64,000 bases of DNA, taken from contig CAZBNP010000017.1 in the NCBI GenBank assembly GCA_964493505.1, positions 1 through 64,000 on the forward strand, read 5' to 3'. The notes beneath the pieces are model-generated. The model saw only the letters and a program-made list of their open reading frames with translations, had not been told where the DNA came from and made no database searches. A program made the translations under genes and the position numbers. Positions within the stretch are counted from its first letter, which is position 1. Each line of letters opens with the position of its first letter. The DNA is from Chryseosolibacter sp964493505 (GTDB lineage Bacteria > Bacteroidota > Bacteroidia > Cytophagales > Cyclobacteriaceae). This document shows positions 1-7,952 of the stretch, piece by piece.

Positions 1-7
1 TTACTAC

Positions 8-37
8 AAGCCTCGTGTGTGACACGGGGCTTTTTTT
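8..37 (+). terminator. Rho-independent terminator, copy 1 (rRNA operon end)
   Basis: A 9-bp stem (10-18 with 22-30, one G-T pair) with a 3-base loop is followed by seven T residues (31-37). Its place right behind the presumed 5S 3' end suggests it ends an rRNA operon. Confidence 0.8.
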
Positions 38-155
38 ATGTGTGTGCTCTCCTGCATGCGCGCTTCCGGGGGCTGAAACCGCGGGGTTACTGTATCGAAT
101 CGTTCCTACGGGGACTTGGGGTGGGTGCGATCACCTCTTGTCTCCCGATGACTAC

Positions 156-228
156 CGTGACTGCCAGTGCTGATGGTCCCGATAGCTATCGGGATGGGAT
201 ACTACCTGGGAGAGTAAGTCGTTGCCTT
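156..228 (+). pseudogene. rrf: Partial 5S rRNA (3' half only), duplicated remnant
   Basis: The stretch has the conserved 3' blocks of bacterial 5S rRNA: a GCTGATGGT-like loop E segment near 169-177, then GGGAGAGTAAGTCGTTGCC at 208-226. The 5' half that should pair with its end is absent from the window, so this cannot be a complete gene. It ends in the same way the sequence before base 1 presumably ends, because the next bases repeat the window start. An 18-bp perfect palindrome (177-194) sits inside it. Confidence 0.65.
177..194. repeat. 18-bp perfect palindrome inside the 5S remnant
   Basis: TCCCGATAGCTATCGGGA reads the same on both strands. It lies where 5S helix IV should be and makes that arm longer than usual. 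The pentamer GATGG occurs on both sides (172-176 and 193-197), as an insertion with a short target duplication would leave, although the second copy overlaps the palindrome end. No second copy was seen in the window. Confidence 0.6.
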
Positions 229-238
229 ATTTTACTAC

Positions 239-268
239 AAGCCTCGTGTGTGACACGGGGCTTTTTTT
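239..268 (+). terminator. Rho-independent terminator, copy 2
   Basis: This is the exact second copy of the hairpin and T-run at 8-37, carried by the 231-bp duplication. Stem 241-249 pairs with 253-261, then seven T. It follows the 5S remnant and would act as a backup terminator. Confidence 0.8.
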
Positions 269-411
269 ATGTGTGTGCTCTCCTGCGTGCGCGCTTCCGG
301 GGCTGAAACCGCGGGGTTACTGTATCGGTCGTCCCTACGGGACTTGGGGGTGGTGGGATCACCTCTTGTCTCCCGATGACTACCGGACCCCGGCTTCAAA
401 CAGCTCCCTCC

Positions 412-455
412 TTTGCCTTTTGCCAATTGCCAATTGCCCTTTGCCCTTTACCTTG
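412..455. repeat. Short low-complexity run of CCAATTGC/CCCTTTG units
   Basis: About 44 bases built of imperfect short units (TTGCC-type, with GCCAATT repeated twice) between the duplicated 5S spacer and the end of the minus-strand kinase remnant. No coding or clear regulatory role is visible. Confidence 0.5.
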
Positions 456-462
456 AGGAGAC

Positions 463-1542
463 CTACCCCGGTACTCTAACAATAACCCTTGTACCAGAGG
501 GAACACCGTTTTCAAATAAATCGACGGTATGGCAATATGCTTGAGATTGCTCGCGGATCAACTTGAGATGCTCGTCAGCTACTCTGCTTTCAGATGGCCG
601 GGCTCCCGATGTGTGGTGCGGCGTTAGCTTCAATACCTCGTCCCGCCCGATACCGTTGTCTTCAATTTCGAAGACTACTGCACCTGCGGTATTTTTTATC
701 CTGATAGAAAGCCTCCCATTACCGCCAGGATTGTACAGGCAGCGCTGAACGGCGCTTTCTGCCAGAGGCTGCGTCAACAGGGAGGGAACCCGGGTTGCAT
801 TCAGATCAATTGCGGGATCAATTTCGAGTATAAACTCAAACTTGCCTTCAAAGCGCGCCATCTCGAGTTCGACATAGCTTTTCAGCATGGTGATCTCATC
901 GCTTAGGGAAACCGTGCTTTTCAATGCATGTGTCAGGACACCGCGAATGAAACGCGAGAAGACAGATAGATAATGAATTGCATTGACCTGATCGCCCTTG
1001 CCCATAAAGAATTGTATGGAGCTCAGTACATTGAAAATGAAATGCTGGCTCATGATCGAACGCAGGGTCATCAACCTCATTTCTGCGATCTTGTCCTGTA
1101 GCTCGTCCGGTTCGGGGTCGCCCGTGGGGGGCATGTTTCGCTGGGCGATAACCGTTGCGCCTATGACCTCCCCCTTTTCAAGAAAGGGACTCAGTGAATA
1201 TTGCCAGGAAGTTCCGTCTTCTATTGTCAGGCTCTCGCCTGCAAGCGCGCGTCGGTAGTAAGCTTTCCATTCTTCGACCTTTTCAGGCTGGATAACGGGG
1301 GGGGTATTATCGAAAATACTCTTTCCCACCACCAATGTGACGCCATGCGTATCTGACACATACCGGGCAAAAGACGTATTGAACGCCAGCAGGTCGAGGT
1401 CTTTATCGACAGACCATATGAAAATCTCCGTAGTATTGATAGCTCTCTTGGTTTTTTGTCGAACATAGCTTCTTCGAAATGTCCACCAGAACTTCCCAAT
1501 TGAGCTACCGCTGCCGTGAATCTCCGGCGGGGTACGCCCGTA
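463..1542 (-). pseudogene. 5'-truncated, decayed LytS-type histidine kinase
   Basis: The open frame covers a C-terminal PAS domain and a LytS/YehU-type His_kinase plus HATPase region. It is clearly paralogous to the intact kinase at 17977-20478: PAS text (INTTEIFIWSVDKD) aligns with INNTDVLIWALDRE, and MSQHFIFNVLSSIQ with MSPHFIFNVLNSIQ. The frame is open up to 1542, but it has no ATG, GTG or TTG before a GTG at 1359 inside the PAS domain, so the real 5' end is lost. The phospho-acceptor His and the DNGIGR G-box remain. The N-box ENAxxHG has become ESAVQRC, and the ERL motif before the last strand has become EHL in altered context. Loss of the ATP/Mg-coordinating Asn argues against kinase activity. 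It lies behind the LytTR regulator gene, as the partner kinase often does. A short expressed protein from GTG 1359 remains possible. Confidence 0.7.
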
Positions 1543-1672
1543 TTAGCTAGGCGAACATTAAAGTAAGGGTTATTATGAGCGCAATAATTAAGAGGATCAC
1601 TCTCTTCAACTTAGGGGATTGTTTGTCAGGATTCAAAGATCGCTATCCAGCGACCGGCCTTGAAGGGGAAAT

Positions 1673-1704
1673 GAGTAAGTGGGTGGTTTTTTTGAGTAAG
1701 TGGG
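1673..1704 (+). promoter_or_regulatory. Direct repeat pair of LytTR-box geometry, site 1
   Basis: GAGTAAGTGGG occurs at 1673-1683 and again at 1694-1704, exactly 21 bp (two helical turns) apart, with a T-rich 10-bp spacer. Pairs of direct repeats with this period are the usual target form of LytTR-family regulators. The site lies just behind the LytTR regulator gene and upstream of the decayed kinase. The same arrangement recurs at 17729-17760. Confidence 0.6.
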
Positions 1705-1728
1705 AGACCGGGGAGCACGGCCTCCTTT

Positions 1729-2466
1729 TTATACCTTGATTCTGGACAAAAAGCCCTCTTTTCTGCGTTTTGAGACGTCGAGCGACTTATCATTGCTCAT
1801 GATCACATATCCGCCGTCTCCGCGGACGTACTTCTTAACCCCGTTCAGATTAATCAGATATGAATGATGGATTCGGTAGAAGTTTTGCTCTCCAAGCAAC
1901 TCGTCGTATTCCTTTAGCGTGCGGCTGACGATGTAACGCTTGTTGTCAAGCATGACAATCTCGGTATAGTTACTCGACGCTTCGCAGTAGAGAATATCGT
2001 TTACCTTAACAAAAACCAATCCGTCTGAAGTTGGCAGTGCCAGCTTGTAGTTCTCCGGTGATCCGTTTCTTAGGTTCTGCAGCAACTGCTGGAGACGATC
2101 TGTTACCGTACTGTTCCTGGACACTTTTGCGACGGCCTTTCTCAGGTCGTCTATATCGATAGGTTTCAACAGGTAATCGATCGCCGAGAACCGGAATGCC
2201 TTAATAGCATATTCGCTGTAGGCGGTAGTAAAGATCACATCAAATTCGAAGTCCTTGAACTTCGCCAGCAAGTCGAAACCGGTTTCCCGTTGAAGCTGAA
2301 TGTCCAGAAAAACCACATCCGGCTTAAACTCGTTGATCGCTTTTACCGCTTCCGCTACATTCTGACAGGTGGCGACAACGGTAATGCCCTCACAATAGTC
2401 TTCCACGAGGATTTTGAGACTTTCCCGGCTTTTTAGTTCGTCATCGACGATTATGCTGGTGATCAT
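1729..2466 (-). CDS. LytTR-family response regulator
   Basis: Cytoplasmic two-component response regulator of 245 residues. Residues 1-120 form a receiver domain with the acidic pair D8/D9, phospho-acceptor D55 in VVFLDIQL, T81 and K101 in YLLKP. Residues about 140-245 form a LytTR DNA-binding domain (FVKVNDILYCEASSNYTEI, then FYRIHHSYLINL), so the output is transcription. Length is normal for the family. The partner would be a LytS-type kinase: the adjacent copy (463-1542) is truncated and lacks the N-box Asn, so the intact kinase at 17977-20478 is the likely partner by inference. A repeat pair of LytTR-box form follows the stop codon. Confidence 0.93.
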   Translation of the reverse strand: MITSIIVDDELKSRESLKILVEDYCEGITVVATCQNVAEAVKAINEFKPDVVFLDIQLQRETGFDLLAKFKDFEFDVIFTTAYSEYAIKAFRFSAIDYLLKPIDIDDLRKAVAKVSRNSTVTDRLQQLLQNLRNGSPENYKLALPTSDGLVFVKVNDILYCEASSNYTEIVMLDNKRYIVSRTLKEYDELLGEQNFYRIHHSYLINLNGVKKYVRGDGGYVIMSNDKSLDVSKRRKEGFLSRIKV

Positions 2467-2548
2467 GGAGTAGGGTTTTCGCTATAAATTAGGATAGTTA
2501 TCTTTTGTTTGCAAGTGTTTATTCTTATAAGGTTATTGATAATTCAGC

Positions 2549-2971
2549 CTATTTCTTGAATCCCAGCGCGCTACCCCCACATCGTTCCGAAGGTCCCTCG
2601 AATGTGTATTGAAGATAGTAGATACCGGTAGCATTGCAAGGGTATATCATACCGGACAGGAGATTCCCTTTTACCTTGTTGCTGGCTACTTTGCGGCGTT
2701 CTGAATCGTAGATGGTTACCATGATCGCGTTGTCACCCTGGCTTTGATCGGCGATGGCAACCATGTATTGTGTGCCCTTTGTAAAGACATACGAATACTC
2801 CACTTTCGTCAGGTCCTTTTCACCGTTTATCTTGTAGGTTTTGAGAAAGTTAAAACCATTTTCGGCTAGTTTCGGAACACATGCGTTGGCAAACTGCTCG
2901 CTGTTGCATTGAGCGTTACTCTCTAATGAGAGGATTGTCAAAAAGAAGGAAAGAAATATGAGTTTTTTCAT
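2549..2971 (-). CDS. Small secreted protein of unknown function
   Basis: 140 residues with a clear Sec signal peptide (MKKLIFLSFF..., cleavage after the Ala-Gln near residue 21). The mature part has four Cys (two near the N-terminus, two near the C-terminus), which could form disulfides in the periplasm or outside. The C-terminal part (YPCNATGIYYLQYTFEG) looks like a beta-sandwich, but I do not recognise a named family. It begins six bases after the stop of the upstream lipoprotein gene, so the two are probably cotranscribed with the ABC exporter. Its role is unknown. Confidence 0.8.
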   Translation of the reverse strand: MKKLIFLSFFLTILSLESNAQCNSEQFANACVPKLAENGFNFLKTYKINGEKDLTKVEYSYVFTKGTQYMVAIADQSQGDNAIMVTIYDSERRKVASNKVKGNLLSGMIYPCNATGIYYLQYTFEGPSERCGGSALGFKK

Positions 2972-2977
2972 GACTGA

Positions 2978-3886
2978 TTAGCTTACAATTTTGTTTCTGA
3001 TTGAGTTTATTTTGTTTTTGATGTCTATGACATCTTTTTCGGTGATGCTGATTGTGGTGGTGCTGTTGTCTTTTATGACCGCCATACCGTTGACTATTTC
3101 GATAGACGACTCCACATACGTGTACGTGATCTGGATCTCGTCGAAGATAGTTTTCAATTCCTCCAGGTCCTGATGGAGCGACTCCATGTCCGGGCTCCCC
3201 TTATAGAATGAGAGGAGAAGCGTTAGTTGTTCGAGGATGATCTTCTGTTCTCCAATACGTTCGATCAGTGCGCGGTTGTCCAGGTTCTGGGATGCGGCGT
3301 CTGTGATTATTTCCATCGCCTCGATCCATCCGCCGACGAGCAGGAGCGCGCTAAGGTTGGAACGGTTCTGGCCCTGCAGGTAGCCGTTGATCGAATTGAA
3401 GTTCTGCGTGGTAACCAGAAGTAGTGAATCCAGGTTGCTGCTGTTAAGCGCGAGCTTGCTTATCATCTTGAGATCGAAGAACTGGCCGATACTCAGATCA
3501 TTCGCAAGACTTTTGATTGAACTGAGGTACCGTATGCCTTCGGTGTTTTGACCATAGATATTGGTGTACCCCAGGTCGGCGCCGTAAATCCCGAGATTCA
3601 ACGCTTTCTGATAGGTGCTGTTGTACCTTGAGATGTTCGACGGTGCATTGATCACTTGCTGGTTGTAACCGATACCCGACTCCTTCAGCAGCAGTGAAAT
3701 TTCAAGAGGGCTCGGAATTTGACCGAGGATACTCGTGACGACTTCTTCATTGATAAACGCCTGTGGATTTTTTAGTGAATCCAACGCACTCTGCAACTCC
3801 AGTTCATCGACTGTGTTCTTCGGAGTGCATGCCGCCAGGACGGCAAAAGAGAGAACGATAAATACTTTTTTCATTTTGTTTGACAT
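2978..3886 (-). CDS. Hypothetical lipoprotein, ABC-exporter neighbour
   Basis: 302 residues. An ATG at 3886 overlaps the stop of the ABC transporter gene by one base (TAATG), which favours it over the longer frame running back into that gene; a second ATG at 3874 is possible. The N-terminus is a lipoprotein signal with lipobox LAAC (Cys20). The rest is predicted mostly alpha-helical, rich in Leu, Ser and Asn, without a domain I can name. The translational coupling suggests a periplasmic or envelope partner for the ABCG-type exporter. Confidence 0.82.
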   Translation of the reverse strand: MSNKMKKVFIVLSFAVLAACTPKNTVDELELQSALDSLKNPQAFINEEVVTSILGQIPSPLEISLLLKESGIGYNQQVINAPSNISRYNSTYQKALNLGIYGADLGYTNIYGQNTEGIRYLSSIKSLANDLSIGQFFDLKMISKLALNSSNLDSLLLVTTQNFNSINGYLQGQNRSNLSALLLVGGWIEAMEIITDAASQNLDNRALIERIGEQKIILEQLTLLLSFYKGSPDMESLHQDLEELKTIFDEIQITYTYVESSIEIVNGMAVIKDNSTTTISITEKDVIDIKNKINSIRNKIVS

Positions 3887-6800
3887 TAATTTTTGAGTTT
3901 CGATTTGTTTTTGGTTTTGAAAGTGGAAAAGGACCGGATAGTTTCGGTAAAGTGCATCAGCTTTCTCAAAGCGAGTGTATATAGTGTGAGGTATAGCAGT
4001 CCGCACATTGCCCAAAGCACGATGATGTTGAAATAGAATGTGTCGACCGTTATTCCGAACAGGTTTTTACCAGACGCGAAGAACGGTGCGCGATAGTCGA
4101 ACGGGTGAGTGGGGTCCGGATCCTGAAAGACCGGGTCGATCATCTGAATCAGCTTCCCGTCGTGTTCGATCAGTCGGTCGATTGTGTTGACGTTGCGCAC
4201 GAGGTCGGAGAGGCTCTGATTGAAGTAGCGGTCTTTATACCAGTTGACATCCCACCCATGCGATGTGTAGTAGTCTAACTTCCTTTCCTGTAAGGCCACA
4301 TTTTGATTGTAGATCTCCTGGTGCTTCCGCTTGTAGTTTTTCAGGATGTCGTCGATCTGCTCACTGTCTGTTACTACCCCGGGTTCCGCGTTGGGAATTT
4401 CATTTCGAAGTGTGTGACGGATGATCCGGATATTTTCATCGACCCTTGCCCGGGTGGCCGGATTCGCAGACTGGCTGCTGTCTTTTACGTATCTCGCGCG
4501 TTCCAGAAGGTCGGTGGTAAGATACGCGGCGTTGAAGTCTGCGACAGACTTCCCCTTCTCGTATTCAAAGAAGGGGCGTTGGTATTCGTTTTCCCGAAAA
4601 GCATAGACCGCCAGTGCTTCATAAGACCACCGCGATGCCATCATGTCGGCGATGACGGGTGTTTTCCCTTTTGTGCTGATATTTTCGTTGAGCTTGTCGA
4701 AGCTGAAAAGGGTACCGCTGAGGATCATTTGGGGGATCAGGAGCAACGGGATAATGACATATACCGTGACTGCCGAATTGAATGCCGAAGAGATGTTTAG
4801 CCCCAGGATGTTCGCAAAGCACGATGTGCTGAACAGTACCAGCCAGAACGCAAATGTCATACCGTGGATTTCCAGAATGAGGTGACCGACGACTATGAAG
4901 AGAAGGGTCTGGAATGCCGAAAGCGTAAACAGGATCGAGAGCTTGGAGACCAGGTAGCTGTTCCAGCTCAGGTTGAGAAACGACTCGCGCTTCAGTATTT
5001 TCTGGTCTCTGATAATCTCCTCGGCGCTGACGGTCAGACCCATGAACAGCGAAACTATGATGCTCATCAGGATGAATGCCGGGATGTTGTCGTTGTACCG
5101 GTATGCGTAGCCCGAGCCACCAGGTGAATTGTTGTAGCGAATCACAAAAGCCAGGATAGCGGCGAGCAACGGAGCCTCCAGAAGATTGATCAGCAGGTAT
5201 TGCTTGTTGCTGATCTTTGCGAGCAGGTCTCTGGTCGCGAAGATCACAGCTTGTTTCATGCGCGATGGTATGCGTAGTGAATGTGCCGGCTGTTCGTTTA
5301 CTTCCGTAACCTTTGGCGTCTCAAATTCATTCAGATACATGTCATGCCATTGGGGAGGGGTTATCTTTCGTTTCCCCGTTGTCTGACCGTACTCGTCAAC
5401 GACTTTTGCTTCGACGATATTGAATATCTGTTCCGGGTTTACATTGCCGCAGGTTTCACATTGTCCCCGATTGCCGTCGACCTGATGGGTAGCTTTTTTG
5501 AAATAGGTCACTGCCTCGACCGGACTGCCGTAATAGACGGGGTATCCGCCGGTGTCCATGATGACCATCTTGTCGAACATCTTGTAGATATCGGACGACG
5601 GTTGATGGATGACGACAAAGATCAGTTTGCCCTTGAACGAGAGCTCCTTGAGAAGGTCTATTACATTTTCGGAGTCGCGCGACGAAAGACCCGACGTCGG
5701 TTCGTCGAGAAACAGGATGGCTGGTTCCCGTATTAATTCGAGGGCTATGTTCAGGCGTTTCCGCTGACCACCACTTATGGTTTTGTCCAGTGCGCTACCT
5801 ACCTTCAGATCTTTTCTTTGATCCAGCCCCAGGTTTGTGAGGACCTCCATGACCCGATTCTGCAATTGTTCCTCCGTATAGTCGGCGAAGCATAAGCGGG
5901 CGTTGAAATAGAGGTTTTGATAAACGGTGAGCTCTTCGATTAGCAGGTCATCCTGCGCCACATAGCCGATCACACCGTGGATCTTTTCCTTGTCGGCGTG
6001 AATGTCGAACCCGTTGACGAGTATTTTTCCGTTGTTGGGTTCCTCCAGGCCTGACAGGACATTCAGCAGCGTGGTTTTCCCCGCGCCGCTTGCGCCCATG
6101 ATGCCGATCAGTTTTCCCGGTCCTTCGGCGATCTTAACATTTCGCAGTCCGGTACCTCCGTTCTGGAAGGTGTATTCTGCAATATCGGCGCTGAATGAGA
6201 GCTTTATCGACTGCAGGTCTTTGTTGAATTGTGCTACGAGGTCGCTGTAGTAAACGGCGTCTCCGGAAGTCGTCTTCACGCTGCTTCCATGCGAAAACAG
6301 GTAGACCCGATTTGGCTGCATAATAAACCCGTTGAGCATGTTTGACTCCCTGCCGGTGTATTTCACGAAGTAGGTGGCTACGCTTCGGATCGCCATGAAG
6401 ATGAGTTTTCCCCCGGCCTCGTGTTGATGGTCGGCGCTGGGCTGCAGGGTATCGATGACTCGCAGGTCGGCGATCTCCTCATCCCCATGGGTTCTCACAA
6501 ACGCTTCTATCAGTTTGTATTCATTCGGGTCTATGTTGAACACGGTTGCCACGGTCGTGATGATATGCATTGCCTGCATGGAGACCGTTGCTTCCGAACA
6601 AGCCATTTCCAGAAGCCTGATCAGCGCGATCACTTTTTGCTTCTGGGTCAGCGTCTTGTTGATCTTTCTGCAGATCCCCAGTGTCCGTACGGAGTCCTTT
6701 ACCGACGTTAGTCGCTGGGTGTCTTCATCGCCTTGCTGGTGATAGCCCGACACCTCATCAAAGTATTCGATGTATTCCCTGATAGAATCCTGGTCGAGTT

Positions 6801-6912
6801 CCTGTTGGAAGAACCGGATCACATACTCACGTTCCTGCGCTGTAACACCATCATCCTGTTTCGAGATAATGGCAAAGAGCTGTGTCAGTGCTTTTAGAAT
6901 TTCCTCACTCAT
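3886..6912 (-). CDS. TerB-like / ABCG-type ABC transporter fusion
   Basis: Membrane protein of 1008 residues. Residues 1-145 are helical and TerB-like (LFAIISKQDDGVTAQE, then a second related half), a fold that often binds metal. Residues about 165-230 form a small beta-rich linker domain. The nucleotide-binding domain has Walker A GASGAGKT (273-280), signature ISGGQ (379-383), Walker B ILFLDEP (399-405) and H-loop His436; the LSSRDS text after Walker B is typical of ABCG/White transporters. A CxxC pair (485/488) follows. From about 560 on there is an ABC2-type membrane domain with a large hydrophilic loop between the fifth and last segments. It is a half-transporter that should dimerise. Directly upstream lie SiaC, SiaB and the phosphatase; downstream is a coupled lipoprotein. 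The substrate is unknown. Confidence 0.88.
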   Translation of the reverse strand: MSEEILKALTQLFAIISKQDDGVTAQEREYVIRFFQQELDQDSIREYIEYFDEVSGYHQQGDEDTQRLTSVKDSVRTLGICRKINKTLTQKQKVIALIRLLEMACSEATVSMQAMHIITTVATVFNIDPNEYKLIEAFVRTHGDEEIADLRVIDTLQPSADHQHEAGGKLIFMAIRSVATYFVKYTGRESNMLNGFIMQPNRVYLFSHGSSVKTTSGDAVYYSDLVAQFNKDLQSIKLSFSADIAEYTFQNGGTGLRNVKIAEGPGKLIGIMGASGAGKTTLLNVLSGLEEPNNGKILVNGFDIHADKEKIHGVIGYVAQDDLLIEELTVYQNLYFNARLCFADYTEEQLQNRVMEVLTNLGLDQRKDLKVGSALDKTISGGQRKRLNIALELIREPAILFLDEPTSGLSSRDSENVIDLLKELSFKGKLIFVVIHQPSSDIYKMFDKMVIMDTGGYPVYYGSPVEAVTYFKKATHQVDGNRGQCETCGNVNPEQIFNIVEAKVVDEYGQTTGKRKITPPQWHDMYLNEFETPKVTEVNEQPAHSLRIPSRMKQAVIFATRDLLAKISNKQYLLINLLEAPLLAAILAFVIRYNNSPGGSGYAYRYNDNIPAFILMSIIVSLFMGLTVSAEEIIRDQKILKRESFLNLSWNSYLVSKLSILFTLSAFQTLLFIVVGHLILEIHGMTFAFWLVLFSTSCFANILGLNISSAFNSAVTVYVIIPLLLIPQMILSGTLFSFDKLNENISTKGKTPVIADMMASRWSYEALAVYAFRENEYQRPFFEYEKGKSVADFNAAYLTTDLLERARYVKDSSQSANPATRARVDENIRIIRHTLRNEIPNAEPGVVTDSEQIDDILKNYKRKHQEIYNQNVALQERKLDYYTSHGWDVNWYKDRYFNQSLSDLVRNVNTIDRLIEHDGKLIQMIDPVFQDPDPTHPFDYRAPFFASGKNLFGITVDTFYFNIIVLWAMCGLLYLTLYTLALRKLMHFTETIRSFSTFKTKNKSKLKN

Positions 6913-6954
6913 TGTCTTTGATGTTTATAGCCAGCCGGGGATGCTTATCAGGTG

Positions 6955-7317
6955 TTAGTGTACCTTGTATTCAAAAGGAATTTCAACCAGCTCGGAGAAT
7001 TCTTTGCCGGCTTCTTCCATATCTTCATCGTCCTCCGGGTAGCACCAGTGGATCTTCATACCCTCGATATCTTCGAGCGCGGATAGCACGTCGAGAATCA
7101 GTTTTGAAGATGATGTGTTGAAATACTCAAGTTTGAATTCAAAGTCCGTTGACGGGTTAGGTTGTGCCGCATAACGGCTTATCCATTCCAGTACAGGTTT
7201 GTAGAATTCAGCAGAGTCTTCGGGTAGCGAGCGTCCGGATATTTCAAATATTCCGTTCTGCTTGTCGAGAATGATTTTAGGTGTGTCAGATGTACCTTCC
7301 AAAGTCAGTATTTCCAT
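6955..7317 (-). CDS. siaC: SiaC-family partner-switch protein (DUF1987)
   Basis: 120-residue cytoplasmic protein of the SiaC/DUF1987 family. In Pseudomonas aeruginosa SiaC is phosphorylated on Thr68 by SiaB and dephosphorylated by SiaA, and its phosphorylation state decides which partner it binds. Here the signature YFNTSSSK places the Thr at residue 68. It is encoded 21 bases behind siaB and 42 bases ahead of the ABC exporter. No diguanylate cyclase (SiaD), the known Pseudomonas output, is in the window, so the target of unphosphorylated SiaC here is open. Confidence 0.9.
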   Translation of the reverse strand: MEILTLEGTSDTPKIILDKQNGIFEISGRSLPEDSAEFYKPVLEWISRYAAQPNPSTDFEFKLEYFNTSSSKLILDVLSALEDIEGMKIHWCYPEDDEDMEEAGKEFSELVEIPFEYKVH

Positions 7318-7338
7318 GATATTGATTGTTTTTAATTG

Positions 7339-7914
7339 TTAAAGAACTGTTTCTTTTACACGGGCGATATTCACTTTCAGACAGAAGAACGAGTATTCGT
7401 CGTCTACGGGAACAAACCCCCACTCGAGTTTCTCGCCCGATTTTCTGGCCATATCAACAAAGCCGAGTCCGGCGCCGCCTTTATCTGAAAGTGTCGTGTT
7501 TTTGATGATCTCCTTGTAAAGCTCTTTTAGCCCGTCCTTGTCGAGACTGTTGACGCGTTCCAATGCCCTGCGCAAAGCGGGCAGGTTTTCGTTCTTCACG
7601 CGGTTGCCCGACATGATCGAGTACTTGCTTTGAGCGTGACCGATGAGAAAGATCGCGGCGTGCGGGGAGACTTCTCCTTCTTTTTCGCGGGCCTCGTCGC
7701 TGTGTTTGACAATGTTCTGAAGTGCCTCAACCATGACGTTGAAGATCTTCTTCTTGATGCCGGATTCCTCTCCAGAAGATTCCAGGTTTCGTTCCGCCAT
7801 GGTAAGGATCGACTTTGTCGTCTCCTGGGTGAAGTCTCCTTCGTAAATTAGGATCACCTTGTGTTCCACCATGCGCGTGTGCAGGTCATAGATAAATTCC
7901 ATGTTTTGATTCAT
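7339..7914 (-). CDS. siaB: SiaB-family protein kinase
   Basis: 191 residues with a GHKL-type ATP-binding fold as in SiaB kinases. The helix VMVEALQNIVKHS carries the N-box Glu/Asn, and the Gly-rich segment GGAGLGF near residue 150 is the ATP-lid equivalent. The family phosphorylates SiaC on a conserved Thr. The gene sits between the PP2C phosphatase (upstream) and siaC (downstream), the order A-B-C as in Pseudomonas. It is soluble, with no membrane segments. Confidence 0.88.
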   Translation of the reverse strand: MNQNMEFIYDLHTRMVEHKVILIYEGDFTQETTKSILTMAERNLESSGEESGIKKKIFNVMVEALQNIVKHSDEAREKEGEVSPHAAIFLIGHAQSKYSIMSGNRVKNENLPALRRALERVNSLDKDGLKELYKEIIKNTTLSDKGGAGLGFVDMARKSGEKLEWGFVPVDDEYSFFCLKVNIARVKETVL

Positions 7915-7952
7915 TAGTTGTTTGTTGAGATATAGTTTGTTTTGTATTGGTG

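Larger units (their letters stand above)
1..387. repeat. Tandem duplication of 5S rRNA 3' end plus downstream spacer
   Basis: Bases 1-155 and 232-387 are near-identical at an offset of 231 bp, with a few substitutions and one-base indels. Between them (about 156-231) lies a sequence resembling the 3' half of a 5S rRNA gene. The simplest reading is one tandem duplication whose unit runs from the middle of 5S to about 155 bp past it, with the intact 5S just outside the left edge. After the second copy the similarity stops abruptly near 387. The 5S identity is by eye from short conserved blocks; the intact gene is not visible. Confidence 0.75.

Noticed and set aside
19..479. Short open frames on both strands across the 5S duplication (up to 95 residues)
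   Set aside because: They arise twice because the DNA is duplicated and run through terminators and an rRNA remnant; no protein features.
2978..4015. 345-residue version of the lipoprotein gene
   Set aside because: The first 43 codons lie inside the ABC transporter gene and would bury the lipoprotein signal; ATG 3886 overlaps the stop as TAATG.
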